NCBI RefSeq assembly: GCF_008042145.1 | Contig: NZ_RDBH01000141.1 | Location: 1,216,904-1,280,903 of the forward strand | DNA: 64,000 nt | Direction: 5' to 3' | From: Streptomyces sp. adm13(2018) | Lineage (GTDB): Bacteria > Actinomycetota > Actinomycetes > Streptomycetales > Streptomycetaceae | Position numbers and translations under genes: made by a program | In this document: one piece after another, positions 45,101 to 52,059 of the stretch | Position numbering within the stretch: the stretch's first letter is position 1 | Layout of the letters: each line of letters starts with the position of its first letter | Notes under the pieces: generated by a model | What the model was told of the DNA's origin: nothing | Database searches by the model: none | What the model saw: the letters and a program-made list of their open reading frames with translations, nothing else

Positions 45101-45392
45101 CGGCGAGACGCGAGGGCGGGTCGAACTGGCAGGCGGAGGCATCGGGCAGCGAGCCCCGGTCCAGGACCCTGCGCCCTGGCTCGACCTCCCATATGACGGA
45201 GAGCGTGTCCCCGAAGCGGCCGTCGGCCACCGACTGGAGGTGGACCAGAGTGGCGGCCCGCCCACCTTCGGCGGGCGCCGCATCGACACCGGCGACGACC
45301 CAGCTCTGGCCGCGCACCTCGACCAGCTCGCCCTCCTGGGGCAGCTGCTCCGATGCGTCCGTGCCGCGATCCCGCCGGGCCGCCTGCGTCAT
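42174..45392 (-). CDS. drmD: DISARM SNF2-type helicase DrmD
   Basis: The 1072-residue protein has Walker A LLADDVGLGKTIEAGL near residue 147, DEAH in LVLDEAHHVAP near 269, LFLSATPHNGYPESY and helicase C motifs DAASEGIDLQNHCHRLFNYD and RIGRIDRWGQR near 634. The C-terminus holds a coiled-coil-like charged region and an internal QIALF. DrmD with DrmMI marks class 1 DISARM. The ATG at 45392 is preferred because AGAAGG lies just upstream; an in-frame ATG at 45431 has no ribosome site. It is the first gene of the drmD-drmMI operon, with the shared motif about 115 bp upstream. Confidence 0.94.
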   Translation of the reverse strand: MTQAARRDRGTDASEQLPQEGELVEVRGQSWVVAGVDAAPAEGGRAATLVHLQSVADGRFGDTLSVIWEVEPGRRVLDRGSLPDASACQFDPPSRLAAFLDAVRWSAVASADVKTLQAPFRSGVAVEPYQLEPVSRAVGAPRVNLLLADDVGLGKTIEAGLVVQELLLRGRAHRVMVVCPAGLTLKWRDELQDKFGLTFTIVDSEHCARLRRTHGTAANPFRVHPLTIISLPWLRGPKAQRLLDEVVPAREENQEDGSQQRRFFDLLVLDEAHHVAPAAPKQVYAVDSQQTKLIRRLVPHFEHRLFLSATPHNGYPESYTALLELIDNQKFARGVEPDKQSRDETVVRRLKVNVTNPDGTQRFRIRQTHELPVEYTELEREIHGLLGSFADLRKRRMAPKARGGRRAADLVTLLLKKRLFSSPAAFLHTVKVYLSHLDDTHGRTRSAAAEVPEWLEEFADLAADLDDLGLADAEDAALTRSTSLTPQEDGDELTLLREMERWALMHEAAADSKADALINELKAICRPDQHWLNERVVVFTEYRDTQKWLFSLLQQHQLTDGGRVAVLHGGLNAEEREEIRLGFQAHPATEEGKVRILLATDAASEGIDLQNHCHRLFNYDIPFNPNKLEQRIGRIDRWGQRTDPEITHFIGAGWEKAKAGSYEADLEFLSRVARKVAKMEQDLGSVNAVIAEAVQRRMTGDQMPVDIENAKPRQIAGRKTGGDIAAEQNVTAQAKRLADQYQETVDTLGLTPANIKRVVDTALALDHQQPLAPHHSVDFEGGLYDVPPLSGTWERATRGLAHKLRPAEQRPVTFDPQIAALGRDDIVLAHLKHPLVALSTRLLTAAVWNADSVGLHRVAAVVSDDPALQTTLVSAYARYVLVGADGTRLHEEILYAGGWFGDTGRFRRWDSVGAQGAALGRALTDGTEAAPALRQELTGAWSKLKDPLYDSLAARARERRASLENALDSRRAEEEARIQATLDRFEATLRAKLKEEGDDDNEQIALFGTREVSTAEQRQYREDRERWQARIESLSAERERERATIAARYHEPRSHLFPVAVVFVIPAKEARR

Positions 45393-45507
45393 GCTGTGCC
45401 TTCTCTCTGTGACGGGGCCGCGCCCTCGCATACGGCATCGACTTTACGCAATTCAGGACACGGAACGGGAAGCCGCCGTGGGCGGTATGTTAACCGAGGG
45501 ATTCTGT

Positions 45508-45523
45508 TGTGAACATAGTTCAC
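45508..45523 (-). promoter_or_regulatory. Shared operator/promoter motif upstream of drmD
   Basis: TGTGAACATAGTTCAC is a near-perfect palindromic version of the island motif and lies about 115 bp before the drmD ATG, in the only gap between kinase 1 and drmD. CAGAAT just downstream on the minus strand is a weak -10 candidate. Confidence 0.65.
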
Positions 45524-45544
45524 GCGTGATGGCTCGGATCGGGA

Positions 45545-47032
45545 CTACGTGGAGCGCCGCTCGAAGCGATCGAGTCGTCCGAGGAGCGCCGCGGTCCTGG
45601 CGTGCCGGGGATCCGTGCGTGGCAGGACGCGCTGCTGGTCGGCGTCCAAGCCGGTCAGCTGGGCCTGAGCGCTCTCGATCTGGCCCCCGCGGGCGGTGAG
45701 CGCGGCGATCTCGTACCGGGTGTCGAAGACGGCCCGGTCCATCGGCCCGAAGACATGTTGCTGGACGGGGAGCAGTGCCTCGTACTCGTGCCGCGCCTCA
45801 GGAGTGCGGCCGAGTTCCGAGAGGCATCGGGCTGCGCCCGCGCGACACGCAAGGACATCCCGGTCTGTTGCCGGACGGTGCTGACGCAGGGCGCCCCCGA
45901 GGCTGAAGAACACCTCGTACGCGGTCGTGAACTCCTCGGACTCGATCAGCAGCGCGGCGTAGGTGAGACGCAAGGGCAGCACCTCGGTGTCGTCGAGCCG
46001 TCGGCGCGTACCGCAGAGGTGTTTCTCCAGGAGGGCCGCGGCGGCGACATGCTCCCCCCGCGCCGCCAGCGCGCGGACCTCTTCGGAGAGGGACGCCGCC
46101 GACTGTGCGCCTTCCGCACCCGACGCGGACCGCGTCTGCGAGCTCGCGGGGGCGGGGCGGTCTGCCGACGGCGTGCGCGGGCCGGGGATCGTCTGTGGCT
46201 CCAGCCAGGTGCGAGCCACTTCCCGTACTTCCCGTACCGAGGGGCGATCCGCGGGGTCCTTGGCGAGCAGTCGCATGACGAGGTCGGCGAACTCGGACGG
46301 CAGGTCCGCTCGGTGCTCGGTGACGGGAGCGGGCTTGTCGTGCATGTGTTTGAGGAGCAGGGCGAGCGGCACGCCACCCTGCAACTCGAAAGGCGGCTTC
46401 CCCGCCAGGATCTCGTACAGCACGCAGCCGAGGGCGTACAGGTCACTCCGTGCGGTTGCCGGCTTGCCCAGTCCCTGTTCGGGCGAGATGAACCCCGGCG
46501 TACCGAGGAGATCGTTCGTCCCGGTGAGCCGTGGCGCGTCGGGATCGTCCTGCCGGGCGGCGGCGATGCCGAAATCGAGAACCTTCAGCGTCCCCTTGTC
46601 TGTCAGCATCAGATTCGACGGCTTCAGGTCACGATGGATGACAGGGATCTGATGTGCTTCGGCGAGCACCTCCACCGTCTGCACCGCGACGCTCGCGGCC
46701 AGCGTCACCGGGAACGGGCCGTGCTCCTTGAGGCGGTCGGCCAGGGTCTGGCCATGGACGAGTTCCATGGCGATGTACAGAGCGTCACTCTCGTGCCTGC
46801 CCGTGTCGTGGATCACGGGTACACCCGGGTGCCCGAGGCGGGCAAGGAGGTCCGCTTCCTGCTCGAAGCGCCGCTCCAGTCGGCTACTGCCTCCGCCGGT
46901 GCCGTCCAGGCGCAGCAGCTTCACCGCGACGAGCCGATTGAGCCGGAGGTCCTTCGCCTCCCAGACTTCGCCCATGCCTCCCCGGCCGATGCGTCGGATC
47001 AGCTCGAAGCGTTCCTGGATGACTCGTCTCAC
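45545..47032 (-). CDS. Cytosolic Ser/Thr protein kinase 1 with TPR-like tail
   Basis: The 495-residue protein starts at GTG (MRRVIQERFELIRR). Its Hanks-type kinase domain (about 8-275) is complete: GRGGMGEVW, Lys in VAVKLL, HRDLKPSNL, DFGIAAA, GTPGFISPEQ. A Pro/Ser-rich linker leads to a C-terminal half of helical TPR-like repeats (LARGEHVAAAALLEKHL type pattern, LSELGRTPEARHEYEALL). There is no membrane helix, unlike PASTA kinases, so it is cytosolic. It lies 96 bp after kinase 2 on the same strand and is probably co-transcribed. Its substrate may be one of the adjacent nuclease or helicase proteins, which is inference. Confidence 0.9.
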   Translation of the reverse strand: MRRVIQERFELIRRIGRGGMGEVWEAKDLRLNRLVAVKLLRLDGTGGGSSRLERRFEQEADLLARLGHPGVPVIHDTGRHESDALYIAMELVHGQTLADRLKEHGPFPVTLAASVAVQTVEVLAEAHQIPVIHRDLKPSNLMLTDKGTLKVLDFGIAAARQDDPDAPRLTGTNDLLGTPGFISPEQGLGKPATARSDLYALGCVLYEILAGKPPFELQGGVPLALLLKHMHDKPAPVTEHRADLPSEFADLVMRLLAKDPADRPSVREVREVARTWLEPQTIPGPRTPSADRPAPASSQTRSASGAEGAQSAASLSEEVRALAARGEHVAAAALLEKHLCGTRRRLDDTEVLPLRLTYAALLIESEEFTTAYEVFFSLGGALRQHRPATDRDVLACRAGAARCLSELGRTPEARHEYEALLPVQQHVFGPMDRAVFDTRYEIAALTARGGQIESAQAQLTGLDADQQRVLPRTDPRHARTAALLGRLDRFERRST

Positions 47033-47128
47033 ACGCTCCCCCGGCCCCTGAATTGCGTTTGCCCCCGCTGGGTGCTCAGCATCCTCTCACCGCACCAGGG
47101 CGACGGAACGATCGTGCGTCGGAATCCG

Positions 47129-48070
47129 TCACACCGGATACGGTCCCTGGGGCAGGACGAAGGGGCGCCGCGGATCCTCGGGGCCGAAACTGCGCAGTGT
47201 GGCGGGCCCGGCGGCCGGGGTGGGCAGCCAGGGGCCCAGGGTGCCGTACACGTCGGCTGCCGATTCCGGCCGTTCCGTGCGCTCCTTCGCGAGCAGGGCG
47301 AAAAGCAAGGCCTGGAGCTCGTTCGGCACCTCCACTCCGTACTCGCCGAGAGCCGGCGGGGCCTCGTACAGGTGCCCGCTGACGACGGCCAGAGGGGACG
47401 TGGAGGGGAACGGCGGCATACCCGAGAGTAGATGGTGCAGCAGGCAGCCGACGCTGTAGAGGTCGCTGCGGGCGTCGAGTGGTGCGCCGTTCCCGGAGAT
47501 CAGCTCGGGGGAGGCGTACAGGAGATTTCCCGGATGCTCGCCCGTGGCTGTCAGTCGCGAGCCGTCATCCACCACCAGCTTCACCAGGCCGAAGTCCAGG
47601 ACCTTCACCACGCCGTCGCGGCGGATCATGACATTCTCCGGCTTGAGGTCCCGATGGATGAGGCCGGCGGCGTGTGCCACCGAGAGACCCGCGCAGATCT
47701 GCGCGCATACGGCCGCCGCCGAGGCCACGTCGAGGCGCTCGCGTTCATCCAGGACCATGCCGAGGGTCGCACCGTCCACGAGCTGCATCACGAGCCAGTG
47801 GAGCTCGCCCGTCATGGCGGCGTCGTAGACGGTCGCCACGTTTGCGCTGTCGAGTGCGGCAGCGGCCTTGGCCTCCCGCTCGAAGCGTCTACGGAACCGG
47901 TCGAGGTCTTCCTCGCTCGTGAGATCGTCCGTGGTGACCGTCTTGACGGCGACAGGGCGCTCCAGGTGAAGATCGTGTCCCTGCCACACGCGCCCCATGC
48001 TCCCGCGGCCGAGTGGACGGTCCAGCCGGTAGCGATTGCCGACTACGGTGCCATGGCCGATGGCGCGCAT
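47129..48070 (-). CDS. Cytosolic Ser/Thr protein kinase 2, kinase domain only
   Basis: The 313-residue protein is a kinase domain with a short tail: LGRGSMGRVW, VAVKTVTTD, HRDLKPENVM, DFGLVKLVVD, and YASPELISG in the activation segment. The invariant Lys, Asp and DFG are all present, so it should be active. Translation starts at ATG 48070 after GGAAGGG; the frame upstream is open but overlaps the divergent methyltransferase. It is divergent from the methyltransferase with about 200 bp between them, where one copy of the shared motif lies. Confidence 0.9.
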   Translation of the reverse strand: MRAIGHGTVVGNRYRLDRPLGRGSMGRVWQGHDLHLERPVAVKTVTTDDLTSEEDLDRFRRRFEREAKAAAALDSANVATVYDAAMTGELHWLVMQLVDGATLGMVLDERERLDVASAAAVCAQICAGLSVAHAAGLIHRDLKPENVMIRRDGVVKVLDFGLVKLVVDDGSRLTATGEHPGNLLYASPELISGNGAPLDARSDLYSVGCLLHHLLSGMPPFPSTSPLAVVSGHLYEAPPALGEYGVEVPNELQALLFALLAKERTERPESAADVYGTLGPWLPTPAAGPATLRSFGPEDPRRPFVLPQGPYPV

Positions 48071-48154
48071 GACCCTTCCTTCCCGAGCCCAGGTCGTGGG
48101 GTGTGTGGGGCGATCGTACGGGGGCAAAGGCTTGGTGAATGAGCGGTGCGCACC

Positions 48155-48181
48155 TGTGAACAAAGTCAACGGGCGTAGTAG
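48155..48181 (+). promoter_or_regulatory. Shared motif plus -10, methyltransferase promoter
   Basis: TGTGAACAAAGTCAAC (48155-48170) is followed after exactly 5 bp by TAGTAG (48176-48181). The spacing equals that at the 526-aa gene. It should drive the methyltransferase gene with a leader of about 85 nt. Confidence 0.7.
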
Positions 48182-48272
48182 CCTGACGGTGGGGTGCGTG
48201 GGTGGTGGCCTGTTTTCGTGCTCCGGAGTGCCGATGATCCGGCTTTGAACCGTATATACGCTGGGAGACCGG

Positions 48273-50324
48273 ATGACCTCATCACGCGCTGTGCCAGTGA
48301 CCTTGGCCGAAATCGCGCGACTCGCGGGGGTGGGGCGCGCTGCTGTGAGTAACTGGCGGCGGCGGCACGAGTCGTTTCCCACGCGGATCGGTGGCACGGA
48401 CGGGAGCCCGCAGTTCTCCTTGACCGAGATCGAGGCATGGCTGCGGGACAACAACAAGCTGAGGAAGTCCGCAGGTCGCGACTGGCTGTGGCCGCAGTTC
48501 GAGGCACTGGGTAACCGCGACGAGACGGGGCTTGCGATCGCGGCCGCCGGATGGTTGCTGAGCGGACGCGGTACGGGCAAGGGCGCCGAGTACCCCTCCG
48601 AACTTCCGGCCGCGGCACGGAAACTGGTTGCGGAGACACTGGAGCTCGGACGGAGCGAGGGCCCTAGCGAGACCTTCGAGTTTCTGCTGCGGCGCTGGCT
48701 CGACGTACATGTGCGCCAGATCAGCACGACTCCCGAACCGCTGGCCGCGATCATGGCCGACCTCGCTCTACGCTTCCGGGTCAGGCAGGGTGACGGGACG
48801 GACAACGGCCTGGTCACGGTCCTCGACCCCGCCTGCGGCACCGGACATCTGCTGGTCGCAGCCGCGGGACACCCCGGGGTGGTTCCGCTCGGCTGCGACA
48901 AGGACCCGGTGCTCGCAGCCCTTGCGGACGCTCGCCTCGCGCTCGCATCGCCCTCGGCACAGGGAGCGCCGAACCCCGAGGTCAGAAGCGGCGACTCCCT
49001 CCGTGCCGACCCCTTCGCGGGCACTCGTGCGGACGTGGTGCTCTGCAACCCTCCGTTCAACGAACGTGACTGGGGCTACGAAGAACTGGCCACGGATGCT
49101 CGATGGGCACACGGAATGCCGCCACGCACCGAGCCTGAACTCGCCTGGGTCCAGCACTGTCTCTCCCAGTTGCGCCCTGGAGGGGTTGCCGTCCTGCTCC
49201 TCCCGCCGGCCGTGGCGAACCGCAGAGCGGGACGCAGAATCCGAGGATCACTTCTTCGTACGGGGGCGCTCCGGGCCGTTGTGGCGCTGCCGCCCGGGTG
49301 TGCGGCGCCACACAGCGTCTCGCTGCAGCTCTGGGTGCTGCGACTGCCCACGGCCGGAGCCGAACCGCAGGGCCCCGGTGAGCTGCTCCTCGCCGATGGC
49401 GCCGCGCGCTTCCCCCGAGCCTCGGCAAGGGACTCCGGGCCGGACTGGGAGGCACTCGGCTCCTTCGTCCGAGCCGCTGTTGACGCCGCGGGGAGCGTCG
49501 CGACGGACAGCGGGGCAGCCGCCCGGCCGGAGTACGTCAGCAGCGTGCCCGTCATCGATCTGCTCGACGACGAGGTCGACCTCACACCCGGCCGTCATGT
49601 GGCTTCGGGGGCCTTGGGTTCCGCTCCTCCGCTCGGCGAATCCTGGAACGAATTCAGCGGACTGGTCTCCGATCTCGGTGTCACGGGCGGGCGCCTGGCA
49701 GCGCTGACTCTGTCGGACGCTGAGGAAGGCGCCCAGCCCACGACAACCGTGGGCGAGCTCGCCCGGGCCGGCGCGCTCACACTCAGGGCAGGCCAGCAGC
49801 CGACGAGCGGAACGGTGATCGACAGTCGGCCGGACGAGGGCGGGGTAGCGCTGCTCACCATCCCCGACCTGCTTCTCGACGGTGAGCCCGGCAGCTGGCT
49901 GAGCCATTCGGATGCCGAGGTGGAGGGAGCGGTCATCGTGGAGCGGGGGGATGTCGTGGTCGCGGGTGTGGCCAGGGCGTTCTCCGCTTGGGTGCATCAA
50001 GGCGACGCCATGGCGCTCGGGCCCCAGCTGCACGCGCTGCGCGTGCACCCGGAAAAGCTCGACGCCTGGTTCCTCGCCGGGTCGCTGCGGGCACCTGCCA
50101 ATGCCCGGCAGGCGGGTACACACGCGTCGAGCTCCTCACGAGTCGATGTGCGCAGGTTGCAAGTGCGCCAGGTCTCGTTGGAAGAACAGCAGGTCTACAG
50201 CGAGGCGTTCAAGCAGGTGGTCTCGTTCGAGAGGCTCGTCACGCGGCTGAGTTCCCTCGGTGTCGGTCTCGTGCGTGGCCTCAGCGATGAGCTGGCGGCG
50301 GGGCGGTTGTCGCGTAAGGCGTGA
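48273..50324 (+). CDS. N6-adenine DNA methyltransferase with N-terminal HTH and S-like C-terminus
   Basis: The 683-residue protein starts with an HTH (about 10-60: LAEIARLAGVGRAAVSNWRR). The methyltransferase domain then has motif I LDPACGTGHLLVAA near 182 and catalytic NPPFNERDWGYE near 259, the gamma-class order seen in HsdM enzymes. From about 480 the sequence resembles a type I S subunit half (TVGELARAGALTLRAGQQPT, VIVERGDVVVAGV, LRVHPEKLDAWFLAGSL). It thus carries its own target recognition and should methylate adenine to mark self DNA for the adjacent nuclease module. No restriction domain is present. Confidence 0.9.
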   Translation: MTSSRAVPVTLAEIARLAGVGRAAVSNWRRRHESFPTRIGGTDGSPQFSLTEIEAWLRDNNKLRKSAGRDWLWPQFEALGNRDETGLAIAAAGWLLSGRGTGKGAEYPSELPAAARKLVAETLELGRSEGPSETFEFLLRRWLDVHVRQISTTPEPLAAIMADLALRFRVRQGDGTDNGLVTVLDPACGTGHLLVAAAGHPGVVPLGCDKDPVLAALADARLALASPSAQGAPNPEVRSGDSLRADPFAGTRADVVLCNPPFNERDWGYEELATDARWAHGMPPRTEPELAWVQHCLSQLRPGGVAVLLLPPAVANRRAGRRIRGSLLRTGALRAVVALPPGCAAPHSVSLQLWVLRLPTAGAEPQGPGELLLADGAARFPRASARDSGPDWEALGSFVRAAVDAAGSVATDSGAAARPEYVSSVPVIDLLDDEVDLTPGRHVASGALGSAPPLGESWNEFSGLVSDLGVTGGRLAALTLSDAEEGAQPTTTVGELARAGALTLRAGQQPTSGTVIDSRPDEGGVALLTIPDLLLDGEPGSWLSHSDAEVEGAVIVERGDVVVAGVARAFSAWVHQGDAMALGPQLHALRVHPEKLDAWFLAGSLRAPANARQAGTHASSSSRVDVRRLQVRQVSLEEQQVYSEAFKQVVSFERLVTRLSSLGVGLVRGLSDELAAGRLSRKA

Positions 50325-50396
50325 CGAAGCTGCTGGCCCGCGCGGCAGCGAGGGAGTGTCGGTGTAGGCGGGCGCAGGCCGGGTGCGGCCGGCACG

Positions 50397-51884
50397 CTAC
50401 TCCTGAGGGATGTCGGGCCCGGCGAGCCGTTCGGTGAGATCGAGGTCGACCTCGCGCCGCACCTCCTCCACTTGCGCGGCCAGCGGCGCAGGCAGCCCTG
50501 CCGCCAGGTACCCCGCCTCCTCGACCACCCTGATCGCCGCCTCGATCTCGCCGAACGCGAGACGGCATTCGGCGACGCGGAGTCGCAGAACGGTCTGATC
50601 GGCCCGCTCCCGCGGCCCCTCACCGCGGGCCAGATCGTCGGCGATGGACTCGTAGAGATGCGCCGCGCCGCCACAGTCGCCGGCGATCCGCAGCCCATCG
50701 GCGGCCAGGTCCCAGACCCGGCGGACAAGGGGGCGCCGGGCGCCCCACTCCTGCCGGGCCCGGGGGGCGAGCTGTGCAAGGCGTCGCACGGCCTCGTCCG
50801 GGTCACCCTCCTGAATCTCCTGCTCGGCCGCATCGCAGAGCCGCTCGACGGCACGTACGTCCAGCCATTCGTCGTCTGCTTCGAAGACGGTCGGAACGGG
50901 CTGAGGAGTCGTCGCCGATGGCCCATCGCCCGGTTGGTTCTTCGGAAGACGAAACGGGGCCGTGGGGTCGTAGCGCAGCCGGGGGCGCGGTTCAGGTGAG
51001 CCAGGACGAGGTGTCAACGGGCTCAGGACATTGAGTACTTCGTCGATTGCAGGCCGCTGCTCGGGATCCTTGGCCAACATGCGGAGCAGCAGATCGTCGA
51101 GGGCATCGGGGATTCCGGCCGCGTAAGTGCTCGGCGGCAGTGGATCCTTGTGCAGATGCTGCTCGATCAGCCCCTTCTCCTCGCCGAGGATGAAGGGGGC
51201 GCGGCCTGCGAACAGTTCGTAGCAGACGCAGCCGAAGGAGTAGATGTCCGTGCGCGTGGTGGGCTCTCTCTCCAAGATCTGTTCGGGAGCCTGGTAACCG
51301 CGGCTTCCGAGCGTCGAGCCGTGCCTCGTGTAGTGAGTGACGCCGACGCCGATCGGCTTCGCGATGCCGAAGTCGAGGAGGACGACAACCCCTTCGTCGG
51401 AGACCATGATGTTGTGGGGCTTCAGATCCCGGTGTACGACGGGCAGTGTGTGCGCGCAGGCCAGGGCGTCCGCTGCCTGCGCGGCGACGGCGGTGGCCAC
51501 GGTCAGGGCGAGCGGGCCGTTCTCCGCGAGGAACTTGTGAAGGGTCACCCCGGGGACCAGGCGCATGGCGAGATACGGCATGCCGTCGTGCGAGCCCCGG
51601 TCGTACAGCTCGGGGATCCCCTGGTGGGCCAACTGGGCGAGGAGGTTCGCCTCGCGGCGGAACCGGGCGCGGAGCATGTCGAGTTCGGCCAGCCGCTCGT
51701 GAGTGTCGAGCTGATGGAGGTCCTCGGTGTCCGGACGGAGAAACTTGACCGCGGCATCCCGCCCGGTCCGAAGGTCATGGGCGCGCCAGACCTGGGCCAT
51801 GCCGCCCTTGCCGATCGCGGCGACGAGCCTGAAGCGCCCGCCGACGGTCTGTCCTGTCCGGATCTCCTGTGAGCCCATGTCCAC
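50397..51884 (-). CDS. Cytosolic Ser/Thr protein kinase 3 with helical tail
   Basis: The 495-residue protein has a complete kinase domain (about 12-285): GKGGMAQVW, AAVKFLRPD, HRDLKPHNIM, DFGIAKPIG, GSRGYQAPEQ. A linker and a C-terminal helical, TPR-like domain of about 150 residues follow (LCDAAEQEIQEGDPDEAVRR, LRVAECRLAFGEIEAAIRVV). No membrane helix is present. GTG 51884 is chosen for the GGAGGGG site 7 nt upstream; an ATG two codons later or one at 51947 are alternatives. It is convergent with the methyltransferase and divergent from the nuclease operon, with a shared motif in the gap. Confidence 0.88.
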   Translation of the reverse strand: MDMGSQEIRTGQTVGGRFRLVAAIGKGGMAQVWRAHDLRTGRDAAVKFLRPDTEDLHQLDTHERLAELDMLRARFRREANLLAQLAHQGIPELYDRGSHDGMPYLAMRLVPGVTLHKFLAENGPLALTVATAVAAQAADALACAHTLPVVHRDLKPHNIMVSDEGVVVLLDFGIAKPIGVGVTHYTRHGSTLGSRGYQAPEQILEREPTTRTDIYSFGCVCYELFAGRAPFILGEEKGLIEQHLHKDPLPPSTYAAGIPDALDDLLLRMLAKDPEQRPAIDEVLNVLSPLTPRPGSPEPRPRLRYDPTAPFRLPKNQPGDGPSATTPQPVPTVFEADDEWLDVRAVERLCDAAEQEIQEGDPDEAVRRLAQLAPRARQEWGARRPLVRRVWDLAADGLRIAGDCGGAAHLYESIADDLARGEGPRERADQTVLRLRVAECRLAFGEIEAAIRVVEEAGYLAAGLPAPLAAQVEEVRREVDLDLTERLAGPDIPQE

Positions 51885-51949
51885 CGTTGCGCCCCTCCGT
51901 ACGCCTGCACTGCCTGGCGCACGCCAGCGTAGCGTGAAGTCGACCAATG

Positions 51950-51976
51950 ATGGTCCGTGTGTGGACTTAGTTCACA
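51950..51976 (-). promoter_or_regulatory. Shared motif between kinase 3 and the nuclease operon
   Basis: On the minus strand TGTGAACTAAGTCCAC (51976-51961) is followed after 5 bp by GACCAT, a weak -10. Read on the plus strand it is TGTGGACTTAGTTCAC, so it could also serve the divergent nuclease-helicase-pPIWI operon. Confidence 0.65.
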
Positions 51977-52059
51977 GCTCCATGTCATGCTGGTGACGTG
52001 CTCAGGGCCTTGATGTGGCCGAGTGCATCCTGTCCGCGCTGCCCTCAGCAGGGGGAACC

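Noticed and set aside
45508-45523. LexA (SOS) box reading of TGTGAACATAGTTCAC
   Set aside because: A LexA box needs GAAC and GTTC separated by four bases with outer C/G; here the separation is three and the other four sites are not palindromic in that way.
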